64,000 bases of DNA from Salticus scenicus (lineage: Eukaryota; Arthropoda; Arachnida; Araneae; Salticidae), in contig OZ005660.1 in NCBI GenBank assembly GCA_963930645.1, positions 246,782,731-246,846,730 on the forward strand, read 5' to 3'. This document shows, piece by piece, positions 46,788-58,362 of the stretch; within the stretch, counting starts at the first letter, position 1, and each line of letters starts with the position of its first letter. The position numbers and the translations under genes were made by a program. The notes below the pieces were generated by a model. It saw nothing but the letters and a program-made list of their open reading frames with translations, was not told the DNA's origin and made no database searches.

Positions 46788-47373
46788 GTGTGGGGAAAAC
46801 GTATTTCTATAATGAATATTTACAAAAAAAAAAACTGTTTTGCATCAGTTTTTATTGCGTCACCAGCGAGCGATAAATAGCCAAAAATCGGATATTTTCA
46901 ATATTTTTCTATGGACAATATATAGTGATATTCCGCCGGAATTTCTTTTATAAAACATACATAACCTCGTGAGGAGAGTGGTTTGTAAATTTTTCAAATT
47001 TTTTGCGTTTACACCTATTGGAGACCTTCCTTGTAAGACGATTTTTTTTTCCTTAGCGTTGTGGCGTATACCCAACGAGTTTATAGATTATCAAGCGGTA
47101 GCCATTGCCTCTGTCATCATTTGTTACCTTTGAATTACTTTTTATTGTTTATCTTTATTCATTTTATCTTTTTGAATTTTCAGCTCAGCAAAATATGGTA
47201 TAAGAGGTTTTTCTACAATAATTTGCTCAAATCACTCCACGAAAAAATATAGAAAATGGTTTCCTTGCTGCCAGATGAAGAACATAGCTGTGATAAATGT
47301 GACAAGCGGGAAAGCTGGCGTCTTCCGAGGGGGAAAAAAAAGATGGATGGTGATGCACTGGCCTATATTATTA

Positions 47374-47480
47374 CCCTAACAACACACATATCCACAGTAC
47401 ATCTTGAGAATGTCCTTGGTATGTCATTTTATCCATAGGATATCCTAAGGATGTCATGTGGAGAAGATGTGCTCTTAGGG
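47374..47480. mobile_element. TA-flanked palindromic MITE, family E
   Basis: 107 bp between TA dinucleotides: CCCTAACAACACACATATCC at the left and GATGTGCTCTTAGGG at the right. Internal 'tccacagtacatcttgagaatgtcc' is mirrored by 'ggatgtcatgtgga'. Related copies: 14103-14222, inside both family D elements, and possibly 50338-50450. Lies just downstream of a receptor exon, in the intron. Confidence 0.8.
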
Positions 47481-47649
47481 TATAAGGCTGTCCACTAGAC
47501 CAGCTGCTGGTACCGTATGTATTTAAAACTGTGAGTTTCTAATTCATGTTTATCACTCATTAGCAAGAGAACCTGAGCAAATTAAAAACGATGAAAATGC
47601 TGAAATTCTGTGACACATGAAAGAAAAAATTGTACTGATTTGTGCTTAC

Positions 47650-47921
47650 TCTTTCTTCACTTGGGACTTTTCTGGACTTCCATATAAATTCGCAGATAAC
47701 GATGATGCATCCCACAGTGACACCGCATATGAGAACCAAAAAGACTCCGCCAACGTTGGCAAGTCCAAGCTCCGACGCCGAGCTCGAGCTCGTGGTGTCG
47801 TCCTTGGCGCAATTCTTGGTCAGGCGGTGTTTCTTCCACCAGCGTTCTTTCAGGATGTGCAGCTGGCCGCTCTCCTGTAGTTTAAGAATGGCAGACGACA
47901 TGTGCGTCCGGTACGGTGATC
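47650..47921 (-). CDS. Ionotropic glutamate receptor, exon with end of S2 and M4
   Basis: Follows the acceptor 'attctcatctttcag' and ends AGA|gtaagc. Starts with two bases completing a glycine codon (G-S-P-Y-R, after I-A-T-P-H in the previous exon), ends in phase 0, and encodes 90 whole codons. It holds the last part of the ligand-binding lobe (A-I-L-K-L-Q-E-S-G-Q-L…L-K-E-R-W-W-K-K), a serine-rich linker, then M4 (G-G-V-F-L-V-L-I-C-G-V-T-V-G-C-I-I-V) and E-F-I-W-K-S-R-K on the cytoplasmic side. Strongly GC-richer than the flanking introns. Confidence 0.95.
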
Positions 47922-48079
47922 CTGAAAGATGAGAATAGGATTTTAGAAGATGATGGTAAAAGAGCAAACATCTGCTATAACTATATATATATTTTAATTA
48001 TTCTAACCGAAATTGTACATATATACAAATAACTTACATATAATAATAAAACGCATTGCAATTTCTCTAAAAGGCTGTA

Positions 48080-48283
48080 CAGTCGCCAGCAAAATTAGCG
48101 CTAGCAGAAAGCGCTAGCAGAAAGTATACTTAATACTGTTTTGTTAAGTAAATACTTGTCGAATTCTATTAAGGTTGACTAAGAACAGGATTCGACAAGG
48201 ATTTATTTATCAAAATAGTATTAAGTGTACTTTTTTTAAGATAGGAATTTTTGCTAACACTCGAATAATTTTGCTGCCGACTG
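48080..48283. mobile_element. TA-flanked MITE, family G, copy 1
   Basis: Ends CAGTCGCCAGCAAAATTAGC and 'ataattttgctgccgactg', flanked by TA. The interior is mirror-symmetric ('cttgtcgaattctattaaggttgactaagaacaggattcgacaagg'). Other copies: 55222-55604 and partial 53795-53903. TA site and such ends fit the Tc1/mariner superfamily. Intronic. Confidence 0.85.
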
Positions 48284-48654
48284 TAACTAATTTATTTGTA
48301 CAAAAATGTACTGTCAGCGTGCAGAAATACTTGAAAAAATATGATCTGTTAAATCAAGTAACCATCATTTATAATCATCTAAAAGACCAAGATGAGTTCT
48401 GGCTAGATAGCCACATACGCTTGTTCCACCTGACTTTAAACTAATGCTAACTTCAAACTCAGAAGAGTAAATCGGCAGGGAAGATGATGACAATGACAAT
48501 ATCTACAACTTTTTGATAACTATTATGTGTTCGTCTCAGTACATATAGTTATCTTGAAATTGAAATCTGGTATTTACAGGGAGTAATTCAGTCCCCTTTT
48601 GGTTAACGCTTCATCTTTAAGCATTCACCACTTTAACTCTCAGACTTCATACCT

Positions 48655-48713
48655 GTAGTTACGGCGTTACGGGTCGTAGTTACAGCGTTACGGGTCGTAG
48701 TTACAGCGTTACG
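48655..48713 (+). repeat. Minisatellite, 21-bp unit, 2.8 copies
   Basis: Unit tagttacagcgttacgggtc plus g, repeated nearly perfectly. In the receptor intron. Confidence 0.9.
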
Positions 48714-49189
48714 TTCATAAATGTAATTGATCTGTCCGTGAATATTCATATATCACTCGCGTTCCTTAACAAGAATTGGAAAATATAGTAGGATTGGTAA
48801 GTGAATAAACTTTAATTCAATTTTTGCCGAATCGCATCACAACATGAGACGAGGGATAGATGGGGAGGGGGGTTCTAAGTGATCTCAACTCAAGCAGAGA
48901 GCATCGCAAAGGATCTTCTGCTTCTCCCCCCTCTTATTTTCCAAAATACAGGTATCATGATTTTTTTTACCATTGGCAAAATTTTATAATGTAATTTAAT
49001 TTATTGTTAGACAGCATTTGTTTAAATAAGTACTTTTAAACCATATACATTTTATCAGATGCTAAGAAACGTTTTATCTATCTAATTCACCATTTAAAAT
49101 AATTCTAAATGTTAAATATATATATTATATACATATTAATTAAAGTATATTTGTATAAAAAAGACGCCAAAGGCAGCACTAAAAATTAC

Positions 49190-49692
49190 ACAAAAAATTA
49201 TATAATTTTGAATAAAAAGTAATGAAAAGTTGTAAGAGTTTAAGATAAGTGGGCGTGATTAACAAAAAGGGAAAAATGTTAACAAATACATCACAAACAC
49301 CTATTTTTAATTCTCAAGTGCAAAAACTCATCCCGGAATTTTTTTAGCAAAAATTTATATTTATAACATAGCAGAAAAGACCCTTTTTTTTTTTTAACCT
49401 GAAAATTTAAAATCTCTTTTATTTTAATTTTGTTCGTAAATTCCGGTGAGAGTGTAATTTAAATGATCCGAATTACCCTGCGCCGCAAAGGGTTAATAAA
49501 TGTCTGTTCTGCTGCTCCCACCCACTGAAGAGGAAGCGGAAGGGTGCTTTTCATATGATGTGTTTATTTTTACAAATGATTTTCGATAATTTAATTCTTT
49601 GTTGTTGTATTTATTAACATTTTTTTTTTATCACGCCCACTTATCTTAAACTCTTACACCTTTTTATCACTTTCCATTCAAAATTATATATA
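49190..49692. repeat. Inverted-repeat element
   Basis: The left arm (49190-49290: 'ttataattttgaataaaaagt', 'gtaagagtttaagataagtg', 'ggcgtgatta', 'gttaacaaataca') is matched inverted at 49603-49692 ('tgtatttattaac', 'tcacgcccacttatcttaaa', 'ctcttaca', 'cattcaaaattata'). A ~310-bp interior separates the arms. Class unknown. Intronic. Confidence 0.75.
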
Positions 49693-49794
49693 TATATATA
49701 TTGATAAAAATTTCAGAGCGAATGTATTGTATAATCTTACAAATAATATATCTATTATGGTTTACCAGAAACTAATGAAAGGCAAGAAACTTTT

Positions 49795-49892
49795 ATGTAG
49801 CGCACAGATATATGAAATGACAAAGAACTAGACGTTTGCAACTTTTATGCAGCACACAGATATATGAAATGACAAACAACTAGACGTTTAAC
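49795..49892 (+). repeat. Tandem duplication, ~49-bp unit, two copies
   Basis: 'cttttatgtagcgcacagat…gaaatgacaaagaactagacgttt' is followed directly by 'cttttatgcagcacacagat…gaaatgacaaacaactagacgttt'. Confidence 0.85.
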
Positions 49893-50107
49893 ATTAAAAT
49901 GTTTGTAATTTTGCACCTAAAACAGTGATAAAATTTATAATATTTTTTTTTCCTTCTAAAAGTATAGAGTTTACCAGAATTTTGTTTGCTTTATCATAAT
50001 TGTAGGCAGAGTATATATATATATATGTATATATATATTAGGTTGATGTGATATAGCATTTACATTCAATTCTGTTCCGAAGGCTTACACATAAAATTAT
50101 TCTGACA

Positions 50108-50144
<37 letters not shown>

Positions 50145-50531
50145 TTCTAAAAGCTGTAATTCTAAAAGCTGCTTTTTTTAACAAATTATTTATTTTATTC
50201 ATTATTATAAATACAATTATAAATATATTTTGCTGAATTTCTAACGTTCACAAATGTACCGCAAACAATAAAATCTGCCAACGATAGTTGGTTTTTTTTA
50301 ATTATTATTAACACTTCCAAACGAAATGGAAGATATCCCTTATAACACAAATCTCGTAGAACATCCACAATATGTCCTAGAAATGTCCTGAGTTTCGCAG
50401 GGCTTCTTCAAAATGTCCTGTGGAGTAGATGATGTGCATTATTGCACTTATCAATTGTATTCGTTTGTCTGTCTTTGCGCATTCTCCTTTCTTCATTGTT
50501 AGTATTATTATTCAACTTCTTTCTTATTGTA

Positions 50532-52130
50532 TACTAGCAAGCTACGCTCGCTTCACTGGTCACTATATTTATTCTTCGACCACATTTGATGAAACCATGG
50601 AAGCATCTCCGCAAGTGCTAACTCAACGAGTCCGATGCTAAAATAGGGGTGACAGTCATCTGACTCAGGGAAAATGAGCAATAACAGAGCGCAGAATTAC
50701 TGGATGTTTTCCAAATTTCAAATTGTCGGACAAGTTGGCATCCCTCCAACATTTTGGATGCGTCTTCACTGCTAGTTTTCGGTTTGCACTGTAAATGAAT
50801 TTTCAAAGGAATTGAATCACTATTTATTTTTTATGTCATATTATAAATAAAAACTAAAAAAATTAAATTAAAATCGCTCTGAACTTCGCTTTAGGTATCC
50901 GCTACCTACGGCAGCTCTTTTTTCGCCCCAACTGCATCGGGTCCAATCTCCCACTCCCTTCATAAAGTAATTTCATGGGCACTGCAATCTGGGTTTTTAT
51001 CGAAGACATGTGGATCTGCTATTATTCAAAAACTAAGATTTTAAAAATGACTGTATCTCAGTCTCTATTAAATATTTTAGTTTTTGATGCATGTATTTTA
51101 TAACCCTTGCTTTTTACCCTATATTACCATATGATTCCAACCAATATAATAAATAAAATAAAAGGCAGATTTTTTAAATAAATTAAATAATGAAAAAAAG
51201 TAATAAATAAATAAAATTTAATTAAACTTAAAGTTTAATCCGTTTATTACTTTCTACTATGTACTACCATATTTTCCCGATAGGTACTATAAAAAAAAAA
51301 AAAAAAAAAAACCATTGATAATATCTAAAAAGATTATTTAAAAAAAATTAACTTCCACAATCCAAATAATAATAAAATGTGTAATAGCTGTTGTTGGGGA
51401 AATAATTGGACAAAAATCTAAAAATTTAATATGTTTAATTTTTCTTTCTTCTGTATGCGTATCATTATTTGGTTTAAATATATATATATATATATAAAAA
51501 CCTTTTAAATGAATTTAAATAAATAAATTTTTAAATTTTAGAAAATGAAAACGAAAAATTTAGTGAATAAAGTCTAAAAAAAAAATAATTAAAAAAAATT
51601 AAATTTGAAGACCCAATAATAATAATATTTATGATAGCTGTTGTTAGGGAAATCAATGGACAAAATCTAAAAATTTAATATAGTTAATTTTTTCTACTGT
51701 ATGTGTATTACCATTAGATAAAAAAAAAATATAATAAAATAATAATAATAATAATAATAAAAATAAAAAAATAACAATAATAATAAAATAATAATAAGAA
51801 GAAGAAGAAGAAGATTTCATTCTTAAATGAATTTAAATAAATAAATACTTTAATAGCCGTTGCTAAGATACCAGACGATTGAAAAGAAAGAAAAAAGATT
51901 TAGAAAAATGAAACAGAGAAGCCAATGTTTAAAATTGAAAATAATAATAATAATAATAATAATTTGAAAAAATAAAATTTGAAAATTGAAAATTTCTCGA
52001 TGAGGTGCATCCTTGCAAGGTCCCAGGTACCCATCTGCCAAGTTTTGTAGCTCTGCGATCAATAGTGTGAGCACCAGAGCGCAGAAAGACACACACGCGC
52101 ACACACACGCTTTTCTTTATTTACATAGAT
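50532..52130 (+). repeat. Composite repeat, third copy
   Basis: Starts 'tactagcaagctacgctcgcttcactggtcac' like 30652 and ends in a CA-rich patch followed by 'ctttatttacatagatttc' like 5880-5897. Internally two diverged ~300-bp units with 'ataataatattt…agctgttgttagggaaat' occur at about 51360-51500 and 51600-51720, followed by AAT/AAG microsatellites at 51735-51815 and 51940-51962. Receptor intron. A related start, 'tactagcaaacccttgcgaa', occurs at 52854. Confidence 0.6.
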
Positions 52131-52602
52131 TTCTTGTTAATAATAGTAAAACTGTCTTTTTATTTTAATCTTTTCAATTTTTTTCAGCAAATTCTTTTAA
52201 TTATTTCAAAATGCTTGTATTCTTTTCTTCTTTCATGTTAAAAGATTATACTATACGTACCAAGTTGTTACCATTATCGAACCAACTCATTCATTTTCTT
52301 TTAACATGGAAGAAATGAAGGAGACATGCGTCTTTTGTTAAAATAAAATGCACATTCTTAGACTTAATGGAATCTTGGAGAAGAGTTGAAAGTTCCCTCT
52401 ATAATATGCTTGGCATGAAGCGAGATGCTAATTCTCTTTTCGCTTAGAACACTTGATGGAAACAAGGAAATCTTACATTTTATTATTAAAGAAACAACAG
52501 TCTTCTTTTTCGCCTTTGTTAGATGTTTTGGAAAAAAAAAAAACTTAGTTTTGAAATGTTTTGAAACGTGGAATGTTTTTGTTATGGTAGTTCATTACTT
52601 AA

Positions 52603-52603
<1 letters not shown>

Positions 52604-52695
<92 letters not shown>
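52604..52695. repeat. (AT)n microsatellite, ~90 bp
   Basis: Essentially uninterrupted TA dinucleotides. The surrounding 105-codon plus frame is an artefact of it. Confidence 0.95.
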
Positions 52696-52697
<2 letters not shown>

Positions 52698-53368
52698 AAT
52701 TTTACTCAAGTATTTATGCAAAGAGTAATTTCTAGAAAATAATTAAAAAATTCTTGATCATGTTTCAGAATCAACATCCAACTGTCATGTTGTCTTTACT
52801 TTTACCTTTTCAAATGTCATGTTCATATTATTAAACAAATTAAAAATAAAGTATACTAGCAAACCCTTGCGAAACTTTCGCAGTTTATTTCTTTTTTGTA
52901 CCTTTAAAATTTGAAACTTGTAAATCTTAAACCAATTTTACCCCCAATATAAATTTTAATTCATCAAAAGCCAAATTATTATAAGTTTTTTTTTTCGGGG
53001 GGGGGGGGGGAGGGAGAATCATTCAATTTTTTTCTTTTGACGATCCTGCTTTTACACTTCCCCAGACAGGACAGCTTTAGTATAAGACCCCTATGGCGAC
53101 TTTTAAATTTTTACCGCATTGTTGGCGATGCCTTTTACTTTATTCATTTTGGCAAAAAAAAAAAAAAAAAAAAAAAAAACTTAGTAGCTATTTTGATTAT
53201 ACTTCTTACTGTTGCGTGTTTTAGTCAATTTATAATAATAATTCATATTTTGTTTATATCTTTCAAATGTTGCTAGGTTGAAAACGACGCTTGGAAAGAT
53301 TGTAAAGATGAAATTTTTAAAAATAATTTTTTCTATAAAATTGTCATCTATACATCAGACAAATATCG

Positions 53369-53404
<36 letters not shown>

Positions 53405-53794
53405 GATCACTGAAATAAGTCCGCGTGCTTAAATTTTGCTTGTGTATTACTTTTTTAATCCTCGCGCATTTTGTTCTTACTATCGTATCGTTTTTACAAA
53501 ATATAATCGTAATTGGCCCACGTTAGAGAAATATTATATAGATTATTACATTATTAAATGCTTCTTCACATTCGCCTATACTTCCTTCGCTGCAGCGCTA
53601 TGTCCACACAAAACTATTCTAACCACAAACTTCGCCGAGACTGACGCCGAAGCATTTTTAGTCTCCCCAACTTATTACAAGAGCTGGATCTAGCAGTATT
53701 TTAAAACGATGGTTACCTACCACAGCCTCAACCTTACAGTTTGATCGCTATTTTTTTTTTTCTTTTTCAGCAACTTACTTTTTTAAAATAAAAT

Positions 53795-53903
53795 AAGATT
53801 AAGTTCATGGCTTGATAAATATTTACTTAACAAAAGAGTATTACGTGCCCATCTTTTAAGTAGGTACTTGTTGCTAGAGATTGAATAATTTTTCTGCCGA
53901 CTG
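53795..53903. repeat. Family G, partial copy
   Basis: Ends 'gaataatttttctgccgactg' + TA; 'aaatatttacttaacaaaagagtatta' matches the interior of copies 1 and 2. The left end is lost. Confidence 0.65.
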
Positions 53904-53920
53904 TAATCAGATGAAAAAAC

Positions 53921-53954
<34 letters not shown>

Positions 53955-54220
53955 AAAGAAAGAAAGACAAAACATATTTTTAAGTTCATTTGTTTTGACA
54001 AAAACCTTTCGAACGAATTAGCAAAGAACTCTTCCACAATCACAAAATGATTTTGTTTTCTCTGACAAATACTTTATTCAGAAGAAAGTAACAAAAAAAA
54101 AAAAAAAAGGTTAGGATATTTTATTAAATTATTGAAACAAATTATGAAGAATAATGTTTGATATAGATGATAGTCGATTCAGCAAACTGATAATTATTCA
54201 AGCCATACAATTAAAAATTA

Positions 54221-54817
54221 CACTGAGAAAAAAAAAAAAAAATACCACCTTCATCTAGAATGAATAAATGGTCATTTTCTAAATCCTAAAACTAGAAATA
54301 TAGATTTCCGAGCTATGCGTACAAGGCACGCCAATAAACTGAATAGATGAAATGGTTAAGAATTTCTAGTCCACACATTTCTAGACGGTGAAAAATATTC
54401 TGAATAGTCTGAATCTTTTATATTACGAGAAATTCTCGCTTAATTTTCTAGAATTAGGTCATAAACCAAGATTATATCTGGTGAAACCCGCCTCTTGTAT
54501 TCACATTTATTTGGAGATATTTTCAAATAGGTTTGTCCTCGATAGTACAGGCAAACGCTCAAGAATTCTAATAGAGGTCTCTAGAATTTGCTTTCGAAGG
54601 GGACTAGAATTTTTTTTATAAGAAATTTATAAGGATAACATGGAACTATTTTTTCTAGAGCCACAATTTAGATTCAAGATGTCAGTTATAGAATTTTTTG
54701 TCAGTGCATTGGCGTGCTTTATACTCATAGCTCGGAAATGTATATTTATAGTTTAAGGATTTAGAAATGGACCACCTATTCGTTTTAGATGAAAGCGGTA
54801 CATTTTTTTCCTCAGTG
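54221..54817. mobile_element. TA-flanked element with ~120-bp inverted ends
   Basis: The left end CACTGAGAAAA…, 'ttcatctagaatgaataaatgg', 'ctaaatcctaaaactag' and 'tttccgagctatgcgta…gcacgccaat' through about 54340 is repeated inverted at about 54698-54817, ending CTCAGTG. TA is present at both flanks. The interior (about 360 bp) has no open frame. Length 597 bp. Tc1/mariner-type MITE by target site. Receptor intron. Confidence 0.85.
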
Positions 54818-54922
54818 TAATGATTGCTAGTGAATGTAAAAGTACCTTCCAGATGCTGCAGTAAAGAGAATAAACGAAGCAGTATTAAAAGTTCCTCAAA
54901 CCGAACAGGATTGTAATCTTAC

Positions 54923-55148
54923 CGTGTGGAGTAGCTATTCCATAGCCTTTGGAGTCCAGAAGTCCTCCTACTTGGGTGAGGTCGCAGTTTCTCTCGACAA
55001 TGAACTCGATTGTGGTGGACTCCATGAGAAAGGCGTAGTTTCCTTTCCGGACTCTTTCCACGCCTTTCTGGTTGTTATCGGTGAAGACGGACGGACGCTG
55101 GGATTCCATGAACGACCACATACGTTTGTACGTCGGGAATTCGGATTC
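54923..55148 (-). CDS. Ionotropic glutamate receptor, S2 ligand-binding exon
   Basis: Acceptor 'acatcttttag', donor CACACG|gtaaga. Phase 0 at the start, one base left over at the end, 75 whole codons. It begins E-S-E-F-P-T-Y-K-R-M-W-S-F-M, following …S-G-S-T-Q-S-F-F-K of the previous exon. N-Y-A-F-L-M-E-S-T contains the glutamate that binds the ligand's amino group in AMPA/kainate receptors (Y-A-x-L-x-E-S-T). G-G-L-L-D-S-K-G-Y-G-I-A-T-P is the conserved end of lobe 2. These residues indicate a glutamate-binding receptor and not a divergent IR. Confidence 0.95.
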
Positions 55149-55221
55149 CTAAAAGATGTAAAAAACACTTTCATAAATTTATATTACAGTATTCATGGCA
55201 AGCAGTATTTTGTCTCCTGTT

Positions 55222-55604
55222 CAGAGTCGGTAGCAAAAGTATCCGAACACTAGCAAAAATTCCTATGTAAAAAAAGTAGAGTTAATACTGTTAATACTGT
55301 TAAAGTAGAGGTAATACTGTAAAAGTAGAGTTAATACTTGTTAATAAATCCTTGTCGAATCATGTTCTTAGACTGACTAAGAACATGATTCGACAACGAT
55401 TTCTTTGACAAAACAGTATTAACTCTAATTTTTTTACATAGGCATTTTTGCTATACTGTTTTGTTAAATAAATCCTTGTCGAATCATGTCCTTAGGCTGA
55501 CTAAGAATATGATTCGAAAAAGATTTATTTAACAAAACAGTATTAACTCTACTTTTTTTAGATAGGAATTTTTGCTAGTGTTCGGATACTTTTGTTACCG
55601 ACTG
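55222..55604. mobile_element. TA-flanked MITE, family G, copy 2 (internally duplicated)
   Basis: Ends 'cag(ag)tcggtagcaaaagtatccgaa' and 'ttcggatacttttgttaccgactg' + TA. The inner palindrome 'cttgtcgaatcatg…gactaagaacatgattcgacaa' occurs twice in tandem (about 55350-55400 and 55470-55520), which explains why it is ~180 bp longer than copy 1. Lies between two receptor exons 673 bp apart. Confidence 0.85.
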
Positions 55605-55821
55605 TAATGTTGCTCCGTCCTTCAATTTAAATGTTGCTTTCTCAGTTGCGCAAAGATGTCTGGCTGGGGGCCTTGTACTATGTCAATCAAACAATAAACC
55701 TATTTATGGAAGTAACTTGACAAGCATACATACTACGCCAATCAAAAAATAAACCTATTTATGGAAGTAACTTGACAAGCAGCAGTTTAATGAAGTGGAG
55801 TTTGAAGTGAAGGTTACCTAC

Positions 55822-56020
55822 CTTGAAAAACGATTGTGTGGATCCCGAAGCGACGCATCCGTAGGGAATGGTGGTTTGCTTGGCGAGATCATCAGCGCTC
55901 TCAATGGGAGACGCAAGCCTCTCCACTGTGAGAAAAGCCGCCAAGTTGGCAGTGTAGGAGGATACCATGATCAGCGTGAAGAACCACCACATCACGGCGA
56001 TCAGGCGAGTGGAGTTGGCC
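55822..56020 (-). CDS. Ionotropic glutamate receptor, M3 and start of S2
   Basis: Acceptor 'ttttattccag', donor TTCAAG|gtaggt. Starts with one base completing an arginine codon, then 66 whole codons. Contains M3 with the signature S-Y-T-A-N-L-A-A-F-L-T-V-E-R, the gate of AMPA/kainate channels, preceded by W-W-F-F-T-L-I-M-V-S. It is followed by the lobe-2 start (S-P-I-E-S-A-D-D-L-A-K-Q) and S-G-S-T-Q-S-F-F, the region that contacts the ligand's distal carboxylate. Confidence 0.96.
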
Positions 56021-57960
56021 CTGGAATAAAAACAGAAGAGAGTTCTAACTTAACCCTTTGATAAGGCTAATTTTAATGACAAATCTAGCTTTGAGAATGT
56101 GTTAACACGAATTATATCGGATCCATTTAAGCCAGGGATAAGGAAAATACATGAGTAGGAAGAAAAGTAATGTGTGCATGCTTGCACAGCTAGAGGTGTG
56201 AGCGGGGAAAAAAAACCGGGTTTAAACCAGGGAATAAACCCGGTTTATTGGGAAGAGAATTTTGAAAGTTTTCAAAAGTTGCGAATTTAGCTTTTTTTTT
56301 TTTTTCTGAGATTAGACATGTTCTAGAGCATTTCAAAAGGTTATCTCACAGATATTTTTTATAATCTTTCAATTTTTAAATAGTGCTTCTTCTATAAATT
56401 TAAAAAGTACAAGTTTGAAATTTCATTATTTAACAGACTTATTCTCTGTTATTACCGTATATTTATATCTTAGTTCTGACTGTATACACAATATGTTCAA
56501 TGTAACACTTTTTTTTTTTTTTTATCGCAATCGCATGTTTCAGTTGTATATCTTTAACATTTTATTTCAAAGATAAAACAAAAATTCTTCAAAATATTCT
56601 GCATTTACTAAAACAATCAATAATATTACACTGGAAAATATTATTTCAATTAAAATTTCAGCAATATTAATATGCAAAAAATAACTGAAGAAAGAAATAA
56701 CAGCCAAATTATTAATTATTAGCTATTGAACATTTTATGTATTGATTTAATGCATTAAAAAATTATTGCTTGAATTCTTAATAACCGAAGAACTCATTTT
56801 CGATTTTGTTCCCCGTGCTCTTTGACTGATTATAACAAAATTTCGTCAACTAATGTGAAATTTTGTTCAATAAATTATAATAAAATGTAATAATTTTAAA
56901 GTATTGTTACCATAATTCACTTTCATTGTATTATATTTTATTACATATTTTATTATGGTATTCATAAACAACAACAAAAAAAAAAATCTAAAGTTATTTA
57001 AATAGGCAGAAAAAACTTCATCATTTATTATTGTGAATAACGTAAATGTTTATTTTTTTTACAATTTTCTGTAAAATAATCACATTATTGTTGATATCAC
57101 TTTTATTTAAGCAAATATTATAGAATAAAAGTGTCTGGCACTCTTAAAAGAAATCAAATTAATTCTAAACATTGAATATTAGTTCCTTCCCATCAAAGTT
57201 TCCAATGTTCCCAAAATTCCCGGTTTAAACCCGAAAATTCCCATGTTTATTCCCCAGAAGCAATATTCCCGGGTTTTTTACACCTCTATGTACAGCTCGA
57301 ACGAAATAAACCTTTAGTCAACATGAGCAAAACCTAAAGCAAATTTATTTTACAGAACACTGTAAAGTAAACAATATTAAGTAGCGTAAATATACAGCAC
57401 ACGGAGATATCACAGTGAGTAGGCATTACTTTGATCAATACAGCATGGTGTTATCCTCAGCAGGAAATTCTTACAGTGTTTTGTATCCAAAAATTTACAT
57501 TTTACTATTTTTAATAAAAGTTAAACAGAAATTTTAGGAATACTTAATATTACAGCTTTATCTTTTCTCGTTAAAACTATTTTCTATCTCTAAAATGTTG
57601 GTATCGTACATAATTTTAATTTGATAAATTTATCCTTTTTCATATAACATTTTCAGAAAACTCTTTGATGTCTACAAGAAGGAAATTATTAAAGATTTAA
57701 CTTAAATGATTTCGTATTACAGTATACTCAAAAGTTTTAACGCTACGAGAATTCTTCTCTTTGATGTCAAATATATTAATAGATAATTTAAGAACGTCTA
57801 AGTTTATTGGGTTGAATTTTTCATTAGATCAAAGGTAAAAGTTAAGTAAAATCACCTAGAATTAAACGATAGAAATTACTTTCTCTTTACAAGTACTAAA
57901 AGCAATTTAATTAAAAATTGAGATAGAAAACTTGAAAAAAATTATATATAGATATATATA
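56021..57960. other. Receptor intron, no gene recognised
   Basis: AT-rich. A loose mirrored pair, 'aaaaaaccgggtttaaacc…aataaacccgg' near 56210-56240 and 'cccggtttaaacccg…cccgggttttttaca' near 57220-57280, may be the ends of an old ~1.1-kb element ('cctctatgtacagc' at the right, 'gctagaggtgtgagc' at the left). Confidence 0.45.
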
Positions 57961-58362
57961 TATAGGGTAAGTGGACCAGTGATTGACACTTTAAAGCAAT
58001 CTCTGATGTTTTTAATGTTCTAGTCATCAGAAAATATTTTTAGAAACCTTAAGTTAGTACATAGGGTATGAAAGACATTCAGAACCACATATATGTTAAA
58101 ATATATACATTTGATAACAATTCTTTGTTTTTTTTTTATGAATTTTTATTTGAGACCTACTCATTGTTCCAGTAATTGACACTGCCAGTTTTTCATTTTA
58201 TCAGCAATTAGCACCCTATGTTCCAGTGTTTGACACTGCTAGTTTTTCATTTTACCAGTTATTAGCACCCTATGCTCCAGTGTTTGACATAAAATGTTAA
58301 AATTCTTATATGTAAAATATATGATTTTATTATTTTTCTTGTTGTTAACCGTTGCGGTTAAA

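Noticed and set aside
47560..47967. Treating the whole 135-codon minus frame as one coding region
   Set aside because: Both ends run past clear splice sites (acceptor at 47922-47923, donor at 47648-47649); only 47650-47921 is exon.
52425..52742. 105-codon plus frame with a long Y-I repeat
   Set aside because: Translation of the (AT)n microsatellite at 52604-52695.
54924..55253. 109-codon plus-strand frame opposite a receptor exon
   Set aside because: Shadow of the minus-strand S2 exon, which has strong family motifs.
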